A stretch of DNA of 64,000 nt from Pseudonocardia sp. CNS-004 (GCA_001942185.1 MKJV01000068.1:434001-498000); one strand, 5' to 3'; positions 54,482 through 63,546 are shown, counted from the first letter of the stretch. Notes: generated by a model from the letters alone, not told the origin. Made by a program: numbers and translations.

Positions 54482-55864
54482 ATGACAGCCGACCGCGTGG
54501 ATGCACTGGTCATCTTCGGGGCAACAGGCGACCTGGCGAAGCTGGAGACCTTTCCCGCCCTGGTGGGGCTGGTTGGCCGGGGGGTGCTCGACGTCCCCAT
54601 CATCGGTGTCGCCAAGAGCGGCTGGAACCTCGACCGCTTCCGTGACCACGCCGCGCGGTCCGTGCGCGACAACGGCATGGACCTCGGCTCGCCGGCGGCG
54701 CGGAGGATGCTCGGCCTGCTCCGTTACGTGGACGGGGATCTCGGCGACAACGCCACCTACGCGGAGATGTCCCGGGCGATGGGTGACGCCCGGCGAGCCC
54801 TCTACTACCTGGAGGTGCCCCCGTTCCTGTTCGGCCGCATCGCCGAAGGCATCTGGAAGGCGGGGCGGGCCGACGGTGCCCGGGTGATGGTGGAGAAGCC
54901 CTTCGGTACCGACCTGGGAAGTGCCATCGCGCTCAACGAGACCATGCACCGGTACTTCCCGGAGGACGCCATCTACCGGGTCGACCACTGGTTGGGGCTG
55001 GATCCGCTCAACGACGTCCTCGTCGCCCGGTTCGCCAACTCGATGATCGAGCCGCTGCTCAATCGCGACCACGTGGAGAGCATCCAGATCACGATGGCCG
55101 AGGCCTTCGACGTCTCGGACCGGGGGCACTTCTACGACGCCACCGGCGCGATCCGCGACGTGCTGCAGAACCACATGCTGCAGGTGCTGGCCACCGTGGT
55201 GGCCGATCCGCCGGACGGCTCCGGGCCGGACTCGTGGCTGGACGCGAAGGCGCGCGTGGTGTCCGCGATCCGCCCGCTGACCCCCGCGGACGCCGTCCGC
55301 GGCCAGTACGACGGCTACCGCTCCGTCGACGGTGTCGACCCGCTGTCGACCGTGGAGACCTACGCCGCGGTCCGGCTCGCGCTCGACTCGTGGCGATGGG
55401 CCGGCGTGCCCCTGCTCATCCGCGCAGGCAAGACGCTACCCGTGACCGCGACGGAGATCAGCATCAAGTTCCGCGCAGTGCCCTACGACGTGTTCAGCCT
55501 GTTCGGCGTCGCCACCGGGCACATAGCCAACGCGCTGCGGTTCCGCATCTGGCCGAACACCGAGATCAGTCTCAGCCTTGTCGGGAAGAAGCCCGGTCCG
55601 GCGCTCGAGCCGCAACCGCACGACCTCGTGTTCGCCGAGCACGCCGGCGAGAACATGCGCCCGTACGACCGGCTCATCGGCGCCGCCGTCGAGGGACGCC
55701 GGGTCCTCTTCGCCCGGCAGGACACCGTTGAGGCGGCGTGGGGCGTCGTCGACCCGGTGCTCGGCGACGCCGTACCCGTGCACACCTACCCGCGGGAGAG
55801 CTGGGGTCCGAAGGAGGCCGACAGCCTGCTCCCGAACGGCGCCACCTGGAACGACCCGATCTGA
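54482..55864 (+). CDS. zwf: Glucose-6-phosphate 1-dehydrogenase, divergent form
   Basis: 460 aa. NADP Rossmann GATGDLAK (13-20), EKPFGTD with Lys139, RVDHWLGLD at 166-174 and QNHMLQVL with His231. Catalytic D168/H169 and H231 are kept, but the usual RIDHYLGKE reads RVDHWLGLD: the phosphate-contacting Tyr and Lys are Trp170 and Leu173. The coenzyme loop lacks the RKK/KK found in main-line enzymes. So it is a diverged paralogue; substrate or cofactor preference may differ. Likely feeds NADPH to the stress block. Shared dyad 110 bp upstream. Confidence 0.88.
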   Translation: MTADRVDALVIFGATGDLAKLETFPALVGLVGRGVLDVPIIGVAKSGWNLDRFRDHAARSVRDNGMDLGSPAARRMLGLLRYVDGDLGDNATYAEMSRAMGDARRALYYLEVPPFLFGRIAEGIWKAGRADGARVMVEKPFGTDLGSAIALNETMHRYFPEDAIYRVDHWLGLDPLNDVLVARFANSMIEPLLNRDHVESIQITMAEAFDVSDRGHFYDATGAIRDVLQNHMLQVLATVVADPPDGSGPDSWLDAKARVVSAIRPLTPADAVRGQYDGYRSVDGVDPLSTVETYAAVRLALDSWRWAGVPLLIRAGKTLPVTATEISIKFRAVPYDVFSLFGVATGHIANALRFRIWPNTEISLSLVGKKPGPALEPQPHDLVFAEHAGENMRPYDRLIGAAVEGRRVLFARQDTVEAAWGVVDPVLGDAVPVHTYPRESWGPKEADSLLPNGATWNDPI

Positions 55865-55974
55865 CCGCCACGCTCGGCGAGCTGTGGAGAGGGGTGATCG
55901 GGATCGCCCAGACCGCCCTCGCCTTCGGGCCGAGCCTCCGGTCGGTGCCGCACCATCCCGGGGCCGGGCCGCTC

Positions 55975-57615
55975 TCAGGGCCGGTGCGCCGCTGTGTCGG
56001 CCGCGGGCGCGGAGCGTTGCGGGCGATCCGGGATCCTGCGGGCGGCGAAGAGCCCGACCGCTGCGAAGAGCGCCAGCACGGTGAGTGCCGCTTGCAGGCC
56101 CTCCACCCGCGCGTCGCGGTTCACCTCGATGGCGGCATCGGCGACCGGCTGGGGCGCAGCGGCCTGGTCCAGCGCCGTCTGGAGGTCGGCGTCGGACAGG
56201 AAGGGGACGCCACCGGCGAGCTGGACGCTCGCCTGCGTCTTGACCTGCTCGGGAATCGCCGGGTTCTCCTGGACCCCCAGCAGGAAGGCCGTGGTCAGGG
56301 ACGTGATCAGGATGGAGCCGGCGAGCGCGGTGCCGAGAGCGGCGCCGAGGTTCGTCGCCGTGTTCTGCAGCCCGCCGACCTCGGGGCTCAGCTCGTCGGG
56401 CACCGCGCTCACCGTCACGGCCCCGAGTTGCGACGCGAGCGCGCCGATCCCCAGCCCGGCGAGCAGCAGCGGCACGGTTACGATCCGCGCGTCGGCGGCC
56501 GGGTCGATGGCCACGAGCAGGATGACTACGCCGACGAGCATCGCGAGCAGGCCCAGCCGCACCACTCGGCGTGAGGACGCGTTCGGGAAGAACCTGGGGA
56601 TCCCGACCGCTGCGGCGAGCAGCGTGATGGACAGCGGCAGGATCCGCACCCCGGTCTCGATCGCGGTCAGGCCGAGTGACACCGACAGGAACAGCGGGAT
56701 CGTGAAGAACAGTCCCGCCTGCACCAGGTAGAGCAGGAAGAACATCAGGAGCCCGCCCATCATCTGGCGGTTGCTGAGCATCGACGGCTTGATCAGTGGA
56801 TCCCGGTTCGCCTCCTCGAGGCGCGACTCCCGCTCGAGGAAGGCCCACACGACCAGTAGTCCGCTGATCACGAACCAGACCGTGAGCGAGACACCCAGCA
56901 GCGACATCGCACCCGGCTTCGGGACGACCCAGCCCCACTCCGCGGATCGCAGCACGCCGAAGACCGCCAGCCCGAGCCCCACTGCGGCGAGGACGGATCC
57001 GATGACGTCGAACCGGGTACGCCCCTCGAGCGGGGCGTCCTGGATCCGGCGCGCCAGCAGCAGGATCCCGGCGACAACGAGCACCTCCCCGACGAACACC
57101 CACCGCCAGGAGAAGTACGTCGTCGCGATCCCGCCGATCAGCGGGCCGACCGCGACCGCGATCGCGCCCGCGCCCATCACGAGCCCGTACGCACGCGGGC
57201 GGCCCTCGGGCCGGAAGTTGCCGGCGACCAGCGCGACGATCGCGGGCAGGATCAGCGCGGCCCCGATGCCTTCCAGCACGGACCATCCGACGATGAGGAC
57301 CGGCAGGTTCGGCGCCGCCGCGGTCAGCAGCGAGCCTGCGCCGTAGACGGTGCAGCCGATCGTGAACGCGCGCCGTCGCCCGATCAACGAGCCGATCTTG
57401 CCGCCCGTCACCATCAGCATCGCCATGACCAGTGTGTAGAGCGTGATGGCCGCCTGGATCCCGGTGACCGTCGTACCGACATCCTTCGCCACGGTGGCGA
57501 TGGCGACGTTCATGACCGAGCTGTCGAGGGTCATCAGGAACTGGCCTGCCGCGAGGGTGAACAGCACCGAGCTCGTCCTGCCGGTCGAGGGGGCCGCCGG
57601 TGCACCAGCGCTCAT
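55975..57615 (-). CDS. DHA2-type MFS drug transporter (EmrB/QacA-like, 14 TM)
   Basis: 546 aa from ATG 57615. FTLAAGQFLMTLDSSVMNVAIATVAKDVGTTVTGIQAAITLY is the DHA2 motif D1 region (LDSSVMNVA), then GGKIGSLIGRRRAF (motif A), AAYGLVMGAGAIAVAVGPLIGGI (motif C-like). The insert between the last helices (LTTAFLLGVQENPAIPEQVKTQASVQLAGGV) is the extracytoplasmic loop typical of this family. Proton-driven efflux of drugs or metabolites. Convergent with zwf; shared dyad 77 bp upstream. Confidence 0.92.
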   Translation of the reverse strand: MSAGAPAAPSTGRTSSVLFTLAAGQFLMTLDSSVMNVAIATVAKDVGTTVTGIQAAITLYTLVMAMLMVTGGKIGSLIGRRRAFTIGCTVYGAGSLLTAAAPNLPVLIVGWSVLEGIGAALILPAIVALVAGNFRPEGRPRAYGLVMGAGAIAVAVGPLIGGIATTYFSWRWVFVGEVLVVAGILLLARRIQDAPLEGRTRFDVIGSVLAAVGLGLAVFGVLRSAEWGWVVPKPGAMSLLGVSLTVWFVISGLLVVWAFLERESRLEEANRDPLIKPSMLSNRQMMGGLLMFFLLYLVQAGLFFTIPLFLSVSLGLTAIETGVRILPLSITLLAAAVGIPRFFPNASSRRVVRLGLLAMLVGVVILLVAIDPAADARIVTVPLLLAGLGIGALASQLGAVTVSAVPDELSPEVGGLQNTATNLGAALGTALAGSILITSLTTAFLLGVQENPAIPEQVKTQASVQLAGGVPFLSDADLQTALDQAAAPQPVADAAIEVNRDARVEGLQAALTVLALFAAVGLFAARRIPDRPQRSAPAADTAAHRP

Positions 57616-57683
57616 CGCCGCCTCCGTCGCCGATCTCGCCGTGCGTTCGATGCCGATGATGCGACGGCGATGCGCGCCCGGCC

Positions 57684-57700
57684 TCATCCCTGACGGATGA
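57684..57700. promoter_or_regulatory. Shared dyad, site F (MFS / lipoprotein divergent promoter)
   Basis: TCATCC-CTGAC-GGATGA, inside a longer perfect inverted repeat GCCTCATCC/GGATGAGGC (57681-57703). Centred 77 bp before the MFS start and 73 bp before the lipoprotein start. Confidence 0.7.
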
Positions 57701-57764
57701 GGCGCCACCGCCGTATCGTCGGGCAGGTTCGGTGTCCACCCCAACCGACATCGAAGGTGAACCG

Positions 57765-58335
57765 GTGATCACGCCGAGCAACCTCGAGGGCAGGCGGACA
57801 GCCAACGGACTGATCGCAGCCGCGGTGCTCAGGGCGGCGCAGGCTGCTCCGGAGCCACACCCTCCGCCCCACCAGCCACGACGCCTCCTCCCACCACGAG
57901 CACCTCAGCCGCGCTCTGCGCCGCAGCCGGAGACTTCCGCACCGCCACCAACCAGCTCGTCGAAGTCGACCCCGCGGCGGGGGTCCTGGACGGCGTGAAG
58001 GCTGCCCTGCCGAACCTCGGCACCGCCGGGCGCGAGATGGCGGACGCCGCAGCGGCCGAGTTCGGTCCTCAGGCCCAAGACCTGAACGAGGCGATCTCCG
58101 CCCTCGGCAGCACGGTCGAGGGCCTGCAGAGCCAGGCCGACCGCTCCTCGAAGCTCGGCGAAGTCGCCACGTCCGTCAGCGAGATCGAACAGGCCGCGGC
58201 ACCATCGTGGACAGCGCCTACAAGGCTGCCCATCCATCTCGGCCCCACGCACGACGTAACGGCCGGATGGTCACGCGACGCCGTAGCCGCCGCTCCTCGC
58301 CCACGGTTGGCAGCGAGGACGGAGCGGGCCCGTGA
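57765..58335 (+). CDS. Putative secreted lipoprotein with coiled-coil domain, frameshifted
   Basis: Reconstructed from three frames. GTG 57765 begins NLEGRRTANGLIAAAVL, a short signal-peptide-like stretch; after a frame change near 57830 comes a lipobox-like AGCSG, a Thr/Pro-rich linker and ALCAAAGDFRTATNQLVEVDPAAGVLDGVKAALPNLGTAGREMADAAAAEFG...LNEAISALGSTVEGLQSQADRSSKL, an Ala-rich helical region. After a further change near 58199, TIVDSAYKAAH runs to TGA 58335, overlapping the channel gene's GTG. I do not know the family. The reconstruction is uncertain. Confidence 0.5.
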
Positions 58336-58909
58336 CGAGGAAGCGCCACGACGAACTGACCCCAGCCGCCCGCAGGCGCCTGATCGTGGCGTGCCTGCTG
58401 CGGGCAGGCGTGTCGATGACACTGCTAGTGCTCGTGTACTACACCATCCCGCTGGATCGGCCCCTCGATTCCGCCACGTGGATCGGGTTCGCGCTCGGCC
58501 TGCTGGCCTTCGCCGCAGTCATCGCCTGGCAGGTGCGAGCCATCATCGCGTCCGACGTCCCGCGGCTGCGCGCCATCCAGGCCGTCGCCATCGCCCTCCC
58601 GATGCTGCTGCTGTTGTTCGCCTCGATCTATCTCCGGATCTCCCGCGCTTCCACGGACAGCTTCACGGAGGCGCTGGGCCGGACCGACGCTCCCTACTTC
58701 ACGGTCACCGTCTTCGCCACCGTTGGCTTCGGAGACATCGCACCGCGAAGCGAACTCGCGCGGATCCTCACGATGATCCAGATGATCACGGGCCTCGTCG
58801 CCGTCGGACTGGTCGCGAAGATCCTCTTGGCGCCGTGCGGACGGCGGTGCAGCGGCGGGAGAAACCGGATGCGACCGACCACGGCATCGGCCGCGGCGGG
58901 GGTGGATGA
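58332..58909 (+). CDS. Two-pore-loop-type potassium channel (Ion_trans_2), frameshifted near the 3' end
   Basis: About 192 aa. Four hydrophobic helices: 20-40, 50-72, 83-103 and 143-166, with the pore loop YFTVTVFATVGFGDIAP between the last two; TVGFGD at 130-135 is the K+ selectivity filter. The frame changes near 58835 after GLVAKILL, and the tail GAVRTAVQRREKPDATDHGIGRG ends at 58909. No cytoplasmic RCK domain. GTG 58332 overlaps the upstream stop, so it is co-translated with the lipoprotein. Probably adjusts membrane potential or K+ under stress. Confidence 0.85.
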
Positions 58910-59236
58910 GATGGAAGGTCCCACTCGGGAGCGGTCATCCCGCCGACGGACGCCGCGAACTCGTCGCACACGACGATGTCGGCCGGCCCTCGAACTCGAC
59001 GAGGAGCAGGTCCTGCACGCGCCAGTCCGAGGAGGACCTGCGCCTCCTCGGGCGAGCCGGGAGCCCCGCCGGCCGCCACGGGCGAATCCAACGAATACGT
59101 CGCCGTCGCCTCATCTCGAGTCTTCCTGAACACCGTAGGGGTAGGGGACACCTGACGCCGTTCTCTGCACCCACACGCTCGGGCTCCGGTACGCGGGGCC
59201 GCCACACACATGTTGGCCGGCGGCGCATCCCGACTC
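58910..59236. other. Intergenic stretch without recognisable gene
   Basis: About 330 bases between the channel gene and the dyad before the duplicated gene pair. Some open frames exist on both strands but none shows family-like composition, a good start or a ribosome site. A stretch reading GESNEYVAVASSRVFLNT is possible coding remnant; I could not assign it. Confidence 0.4.
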
Positions 59237-59253
59237 TCACCCGAACCGGGTGA
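59237..59253. promoter_or_regulatory. Shared dyad, site G (before peroxidase operon)
   Basis: TCACCC-GAACC-GGGTGA, perfect arms (extends to TCACCCG-AAC-CGGGTGA), followed by TGC. Centre 84 bp upstream of the first gene of the operon. Confidence 0.75.
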
Positions 59254-59328
59254 TGCATTGCGCGGGAACCGCTGTCTCACTTGTTCGAACCGACAGGCTC
59301 CAGGGCACGTGACGAAGGAGAGTCTTCG

Positions 59329-59918
59329 ATGACGGCATCGACAGAACCCACCCAGTCCGCTCAGCCGGAGCGCCCGGGCACGAGGGATGGGGTGGCCAAC
59401 GAGTTCCTCATCCTTGCCAACCTCAAGCCGGGCCACGCGGATGCGCTGCGCGAGGAGATCGCCGGTTACCAGACAGCGGAGGCGACGGAGGCAAGACGAG
59501 CAGCGTTTCAAGAGATCGCCACATTGCACGACGCGCGGCATGTGATCCTCGACGAGGGTACGCGATTCCTGTTCGCCAGCGTCTTCGACGGGTCCTGGGA
59601 CGCCTACATCGACGACTTCGGTTCACTTTCCCTGGCGGAAGGCTTAGATAGAATCTTTTCCCACTGCGAAGGGTTCCCTGGTATTAGGGAACCCAGCGTG
59701 AAGGATTGGCTTGTCGCGCACCAGGTGCCCGCATTGTTCTTCTTCAGCGGCTACCCCGATCTCACCGTCAAGCGAATCTGGAAGGATCAAGAGGTGAATG
59801 AGGCGTTCCAGGACGTGCTCGACAGCCCGGAGTTCCGGGAGGCGCTAGACAATCCTGCCAACTCGGCGCTAGTGGCCTCACCAGCTTCCAAAAGCTGCTC
59901 GACAAAGCCGCCGGCTAA
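59329..59918 (+). CDS. Dimeric alpha/beta-barrel-like protein of unknown family, copy 1, frameshifted at the 3' end
   Basis: About 196 aa. ANEFLILANLKPGHADALREEIAG and LHDARHVILDEGTRFLFASVFDGSWDAYIDDFG have the look of a ferredoxin-like/ABM-type fold with a His in the first half; ends in PEFREALDNPANSALVAS and, after a frame change near 59880, SFQKLLDKAAG with TAA at 59918 (the paralogue has PAFQRLLDEAAG). AAGGAG eight bases before ATG 59329. Lower GC than most neighbours. First gene of the peroxidase operon; a role with the peroxidases is inferred from position only. Confidence 0.75.
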
Positions 59919-60029
59919 GGCCAATCAACACCCCCGAGTCAATCACAGACCCTCATCCACTGAATTCGGACGCGCGTCCGATTAGGCCGGCTCAGGCTCC
60001 AGGCAACACGTGACAAAGGAGAGACCCCG

Positions 60030-60608
60030 ATGACGGCATCGACAGAAGCCACTCAGTCAGCTCAGCCGGAGCGGCCGGGCTTGACGGATGGAGTGGCTAG
60101 CGAGTTCCTCGTCATTGCCAAGATCAAGCCGGGCCACACGGATGCGCTGCGCAAGGTGATCGAGGCGGCCCAGGCCAAGATGGATCGAAGCGGGCAGATA
60201 GAAATCGGCACATTGCACACCGCGCGGGCCCTGATCTTCGACAACGATACCCGTTTTCTGTTCGCCAGCGTCTTCGACGGGTCCTGGGACACCTACATCG
60301 ACGACTTCGCAGTGACGGTAGCTGGGGAGAACTTTGAGAAGACCTTTACGCACACAGAGGGGTTCCCCGGCATGAAGGATCCCAAGGTGAAGGAGTGGTT
60401 TGTCGCCAACCAGGTGCCTGCAGGCTTATTCACCACCTCCTACCCTGATCTCACCGTCAAGCAGATCTGGAAGGACCAACGTGTGAACGAGGCGTTCCAG
60501 GAGGTGCTCGACACCCCGGAGTTTCGGGAATTGCTCGACAATCCGGCCGCCGCGGCGCTGCGGGCCACACCGGCCTTCCAGAGGCTGCTCGACGAAGCCG
60601 CGGGATAA
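60030..60608 (+). CDS. Dimeric alpha/beta-barrel-like protein of unknown family, copy 2
   Basis: 192 aa, intact. Near-identical architecture to copy 1: SEFLVIAKIKPGHTDALRKVIEAAQ, LHTARALIFDNDTRFLFASVFDGSWDTYIDDF, GFPGMKDPKVKEWFVANQVPAGLFTTSYPDLTVKQIWKDQRVNEAFQEVLDTPEFRELLDNP. The middle after the first helix is 5 residues shorter. Same leader (AAAGGAGAG). In other bacteria proteins of this look accompany Dyp-type peroxidases and catalase-like proteins; they might bind the same small substrate or heme (inference). Confidence 0.78.
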   Translation: MTASTEATQSAQPERPGLTDGVASEFLVIAKIKPGHTDALRKVIEAAQAKMDRSGQIEIGTLHTARALIFDNDTRFLFASVFDGSWDTYIDDFAVTVAGENFEKTFTHTEGFPGMKDPKVKEWFVANQVPAGLFTTSYPDLTVKQIWKDQRVNEAFQEVLDTPEFRELLDNPAAAALRATPAFQRLLDEAAG

Positions 60609-60693
60609 GGCCAACAACCCACCCCGAGTCGATCACAGACCCTCATCCGGTGAATTCCGGTGTCGGGCCCTGGTCCGGGAATGAGGATCATCC

Positions 60694-61656
60694 ATGCCGC
60701 CAAACGAGCAGCCACACGGTCAGTATCACCAGGCCCACGCGTTGGTCGCGGGCCTCCATGGGTTACGAGGGTTCCACCCCGGTTACCGCACCGTTCATGC
60801 CCTCGGGCGAATCTACCGGGGCACGTTCACGGCCAGTGGTGATGGAGCCGCGCTGACCCGCGCCGTGCATTTCCAGCCCGGTGCCACCGTTCCCGCCACG
60901 GCGCGTTTCTCCTCGTCAGCGGCCGATCCGGAGGCACCCTTGTCACCGGTCGCGGCCATCGCGGTGAAGTTCTACCTCGACGACGGCACCGTGACCGACC
61001 TGGTCTCGCTCAACCTGCCCCTGTTCCCGCTACCGACGCCCGACGACTATCTGAAGTTCTTTGCGGTGGCCGCCGACCCGGCCGCCAGGGCCGCGTTGCT
61101 CGCCGAACGACCGAAGATCGCCGCCGACATTCAAAAACTCCTGACGACGATACAAGCACCGAAGAGCCTGGCCGAGACGGCCTACAACGCGATCCACGCG
61201 TTCTGGTTCGAAAATGCCGCCGGTCAGCGGCGCGCGGGCCGCTACCACTGGGTGCCCGAGGCCGGCGAGAGCGGACAGCCGCCGGCGGATTTGAAGGCAC
61301 TCCCGAACGAAACGCTCTTCAACGAACTCGAGGAGCGGTTGGAGCAGGGTCCGGTGCGGTTCGCCCTCTATCTCAGCCTGGCTGAGGAGGGGGATGACCT
61401 GACCGACCCGAGCACCCCCTGGCCTCCGACCCGGGAGCGGGTCCTGCTCGGACAGCTGGCCCTGCGGCGCCGGACGTCGACCGAGGAAATCGGCGACCCG
61501 ATCATGATTCACGACCCGACACGGACCACCGATGGCATCGACGTCTCCGACGACCCCGTCCTCAACGTCCGGCGCGGGGTGTACGAGGTCTCGGCGGTGA
61601 ATCGGGGCGCGGGATGGAAGAACCAGGCCGCGGCCGCCGCGGCCGGTGCGAGTTAG
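60694..61656 (+). CDS. Catalase-family peroxidase (SrpA-like, short)
   Basis: 320 aa, against about 480 for true catalases. Catalytic His35 in YRTVHALGRIYRGTFTAS (catalase RxxHAxGxxxxGxF); VSLNLPLFPLPTPDDYLKFF and AFWFENAAGQRRAGRYHWVPEAGE are typical of the short srpA/catalase-related peroxidase group; ends GIDVSDDPVLNVRRGVYEVSAVNRG. No signal peptide. Expected to bind heme and oxidise organic substrates with peroxide rather than dismutate it fast. In line between copy 2 and the Dyp-type peroxidase. Confidence 0.88.
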   Translation: MPPNEQPHGQYHQAHALVAGLHGLRGFHPGYRTVHALGRIYRGTFTASGDGAALTRAVHFQPGATVPATARFSSSAADPEAPLSPVAAIAVKFYLDDGTVTDLVSLNLPLFPLPTPDDYLKFFAVAADPAARAALLAERPKIAADIQKLLTTIQAPKSLAETAYNAIHAFWFENAAGQRRAGRYHWVPEAGESGQPPADLKALPNETLFNELEERLEQGPVRFALYLSLAEEGDDLTDPSTPWPPTRERVLLGQLALRRRTSTEEIGDPIMIHDPTRTTDGIDVSDDPVLNVRRGVYEVSAVNRGAGWKNQAAAAAAGAS

Positions 61657-61692
61657 GCGCTGACGAGGTTTACCTGAGGAGATACATCCATC

Positions 61693-63042
61693 ATGAACGC
61701 AGTGGCAAGCGGCGCACCGAGCGTCCCTCTCGAGATGGACGACATCCAGAGTGGCGCTCTTCACCACCGGCCGGTGCCCTACGAGGGCTGGTTTGTCTTC
61801 CTGCGTGTCGACGACCGTCACGACGGGCGTGCCCTGCTGCGCCGGCTGCTCCCGGCGGTTCAGGGTGGACTCCCCAGTGCGGATCCGAATCGCGGTGCCT
61901 GGGCCGCGGTGGCCTTGACCTACCAAGGGCTACGGGCCCTCGGGGTGCCGCAGGAGTCGCTCGACAGCTTTCCGCTGGAGTTCCGGCAGGGCATGGCTGC
62001 GCGGGCGGACGTGCTCGGCGACGTCGGCGAGAGCGACCCGGCAAATTGGGAGCCACCGTTCGGCACTGGTGATGTTCATATCGTGCTCAGTGGGCTCGCA
62101 CCCGATGCGGCACGTCTCGAGAAGGCGCTGGAGCGGGCCCGGGCCGCCTACCAGGAGACGCCCGGTGTCGAGGTGATCTACCAGCAGGAGGTCCACCAGC
62201 TTCCCACCGGGCGCACCTCCTTCGGCTTCCGCGACGGCATCAGCTATCCGGGCATCGAGGGGACCGGGATACCCGGCTCCAATCCCCAGGAAGCACCCCT
62301 CAAGGCCGGCGAGTTCATCCTCGGCTACCCCGACGAGACCGGCAACCTGCCGCCCATGCCGCAGCCCGAGATCCTCGGGCGCAACGGGACCTATCTGGCC
62401 GTCCGCAAGCTCCACACCAAGGTAGCGGCCTGGCGCCGGTACCTGCGTGCAAACACCGCCAGCGAGGCCGAAGAGGCGCTACTGGGCGCGAAGATGATCG
62501 GGCGCTGGCCGAGCGGGGCGCCACTGGCCCTCGCCCCCGACAAGGACGACCCGGAGTTGGGCGCGGACCCGAGCCGCAACAACGATTTCCTCTACCGGGA
62601 AGACGACGACCGCGGCTTCAAATGTCCCGCCACCGCGCATGTCCGGCGCGTCAACCCGCGCGATGCCACCATCATCGGGGCGATACGGCTACATCGCATC
62701 ATCCGCCGCGGCACCAGCTACGGCCCGCCGCTACCCGAAGGCGTTCTCGAAGACGATGGCGCCGACCGGGGTCTCGTCGGGGTCTTCATCGGCGCCCACC
62801 TCGATCGACAGTTCGAGTTCATCAAGTCCGAGTGGGTCAACGACGGTAACTTCATCGGATACTCCGGCGAAAAAGACCCGGTCGCCGGCCACCACGACGG
62901 AACAGGCAGCATCACGATCCCGCAGAAGCCCGTCCGGCGTCGCCTGCAAAATTTGCCGACCTTCGTGGTCACGCGGGGTGGCGAGTACTGCTTCCTTCCG
63001 GGACTGCGTGCTCTGCGCTGGCTCACCGAGCTGGAGGACTGA
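61693..63042 (+). CDS. Dyp-type heme peroxidase
   Basis: 449 aa. Hallmark GXXDG is GFRDG at 178-182 (catalytic D181). Proximal His in CPATAHVRRVNPRD (H316), distal Arg in HRIIRRGTSYGP (R338/R339). Length and insertions resemble the longer (D/V-type) enzymes. No Tat signal, so cytoplasmic, and no encapsulin neighbour. Uses hydrogen peroxide to oxidise dyes, lignin-like or other bulky compounds. Last gene of the duplicated-barrel, catalase-like, Dyp operon. Confidence 0.95.
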   Translation: MNAVASGAPSVPLEMDDIQSGALHHRPVPYEGWFVFLRVDDRHDGRALLRRLLPAVQGGLPSADPNRGAWAAVALTYQGLRALGVPQESLDSFPLEFRQGMAARADVLGDVGESDPANWEPPFGTGDVHIVLSGLAPDAARLEKALERARAAYQETPGVEVIYQQEVHQLPTGRTSFGFRDGISYPGIEGTGIPGSNPQEAPLKAGEFILGYPDETGNLPPMPQPEILGRNGTYLAVRKLHTKVAAWRRYLRANTASEAEEALLGAKMIGRWPSGAPLALAPDKDDPELGADPSRNNDFLYREDDDRGFKCPATAHVRRVNPRDATIIGAIRLHRIIRRGTSYGPPLPEGVLEDDGADRGLVGVFIGAHLDRQFEFIKSEWVNDGNFIGYSGEKDPVAGHHDGTGSITIPQKPVRRRLQNLPTFVVTRGGEYCFLPGLRALRWLTELED

Positions 63043-63099
63043 GCGCCGGGCAAGCACGTGCCGGGGTTACGTGCGCCCGTCGCGTGGCCCTGCCGTCGG

Positions 63100-63546
63100 T
63101 TACGGCTCTATGGGCGGCGGTACACCGGCCTCCGGTGTGCGAGGCCGCCGCAGCGCCAGGATCCAGCCGAGGGCGGGTGGTGCCAGCAGGACAATCGGGA
63201 CGATCGCGAGCGCGGCCACCTTCAGGCCGCCCGCGCCGAGAAGCGCGCCGACCGCCGCGAGCAGCGACAGCACCCAGACCGCGGTGTAGGCGAGGTTGAC
63301 CCAGACGGGCGCGGGTGTGCCCGCCTTCCAGCCGTGCCGTTGCCGGGCGCGCAGCGCGAGGTAGAAGGCCGTGCCCGCGACGGCCCCGGTAACCAGCACG
63401 AGCAGGACCACCGAGCTGATCAATGGATTGCGCTCGTTCGCCTTCGCCGCAGTGGCGATGAACGCCCCCACACACAGCCCGAACACCATCGCCTGCACCC
63501 AAGCCGGCCGCTTGCCTAGGTACGCCGCAAGCAATGCCCAGATCAT
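63100..63546 (-). CDS. Four-TM membrane protein, family unknown
   Basis: 148 aa. Helices at about 15-35, 42-65, 83-105 and 112-132; MIWALLAAYLGKRPAWVQAMVFGLCVGAFIATAAK opens, and a basic Arg/Pro tail ends it. No functional motif. Alone on its strand, ends about 60 bases from the convergent Dyp gene; a shared dyad lies 82 bp upstream of its start. Confidence 0.7.
   Translation of the reverse strand: MIWALLAAYLGKRPAWVQAMVFGLCVGAFIATAAKANERNPLISSVVLLVLVTGAVAGTAFYLALRARQRHGWKAGTPAPVWVNLAYTAVWVLSLLAAVGALLGAGGLKVAALAIVPIVLLAPPALGWILALRRPRTPEAGVPPPIEP

Larger units (their letters stand above)
59295..60660 (+). repeat. Tandem segmental duplication of about 0.7 kb, each unit with one gene
   Basis: AGGCTCCAGG at 59295 recurs at 59994 (period 699). 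Similarity covers the ribosome-site leader (ACGTGAC-AAGGAGAG), the whole gene, and about 50 bases after the stop (GAGTC-ATCACAGACCCTCATCC). The 14-bp palindrome CGGACGCGCGTCCG (59967-59980) lies at the junction. Confidence 0.85.
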
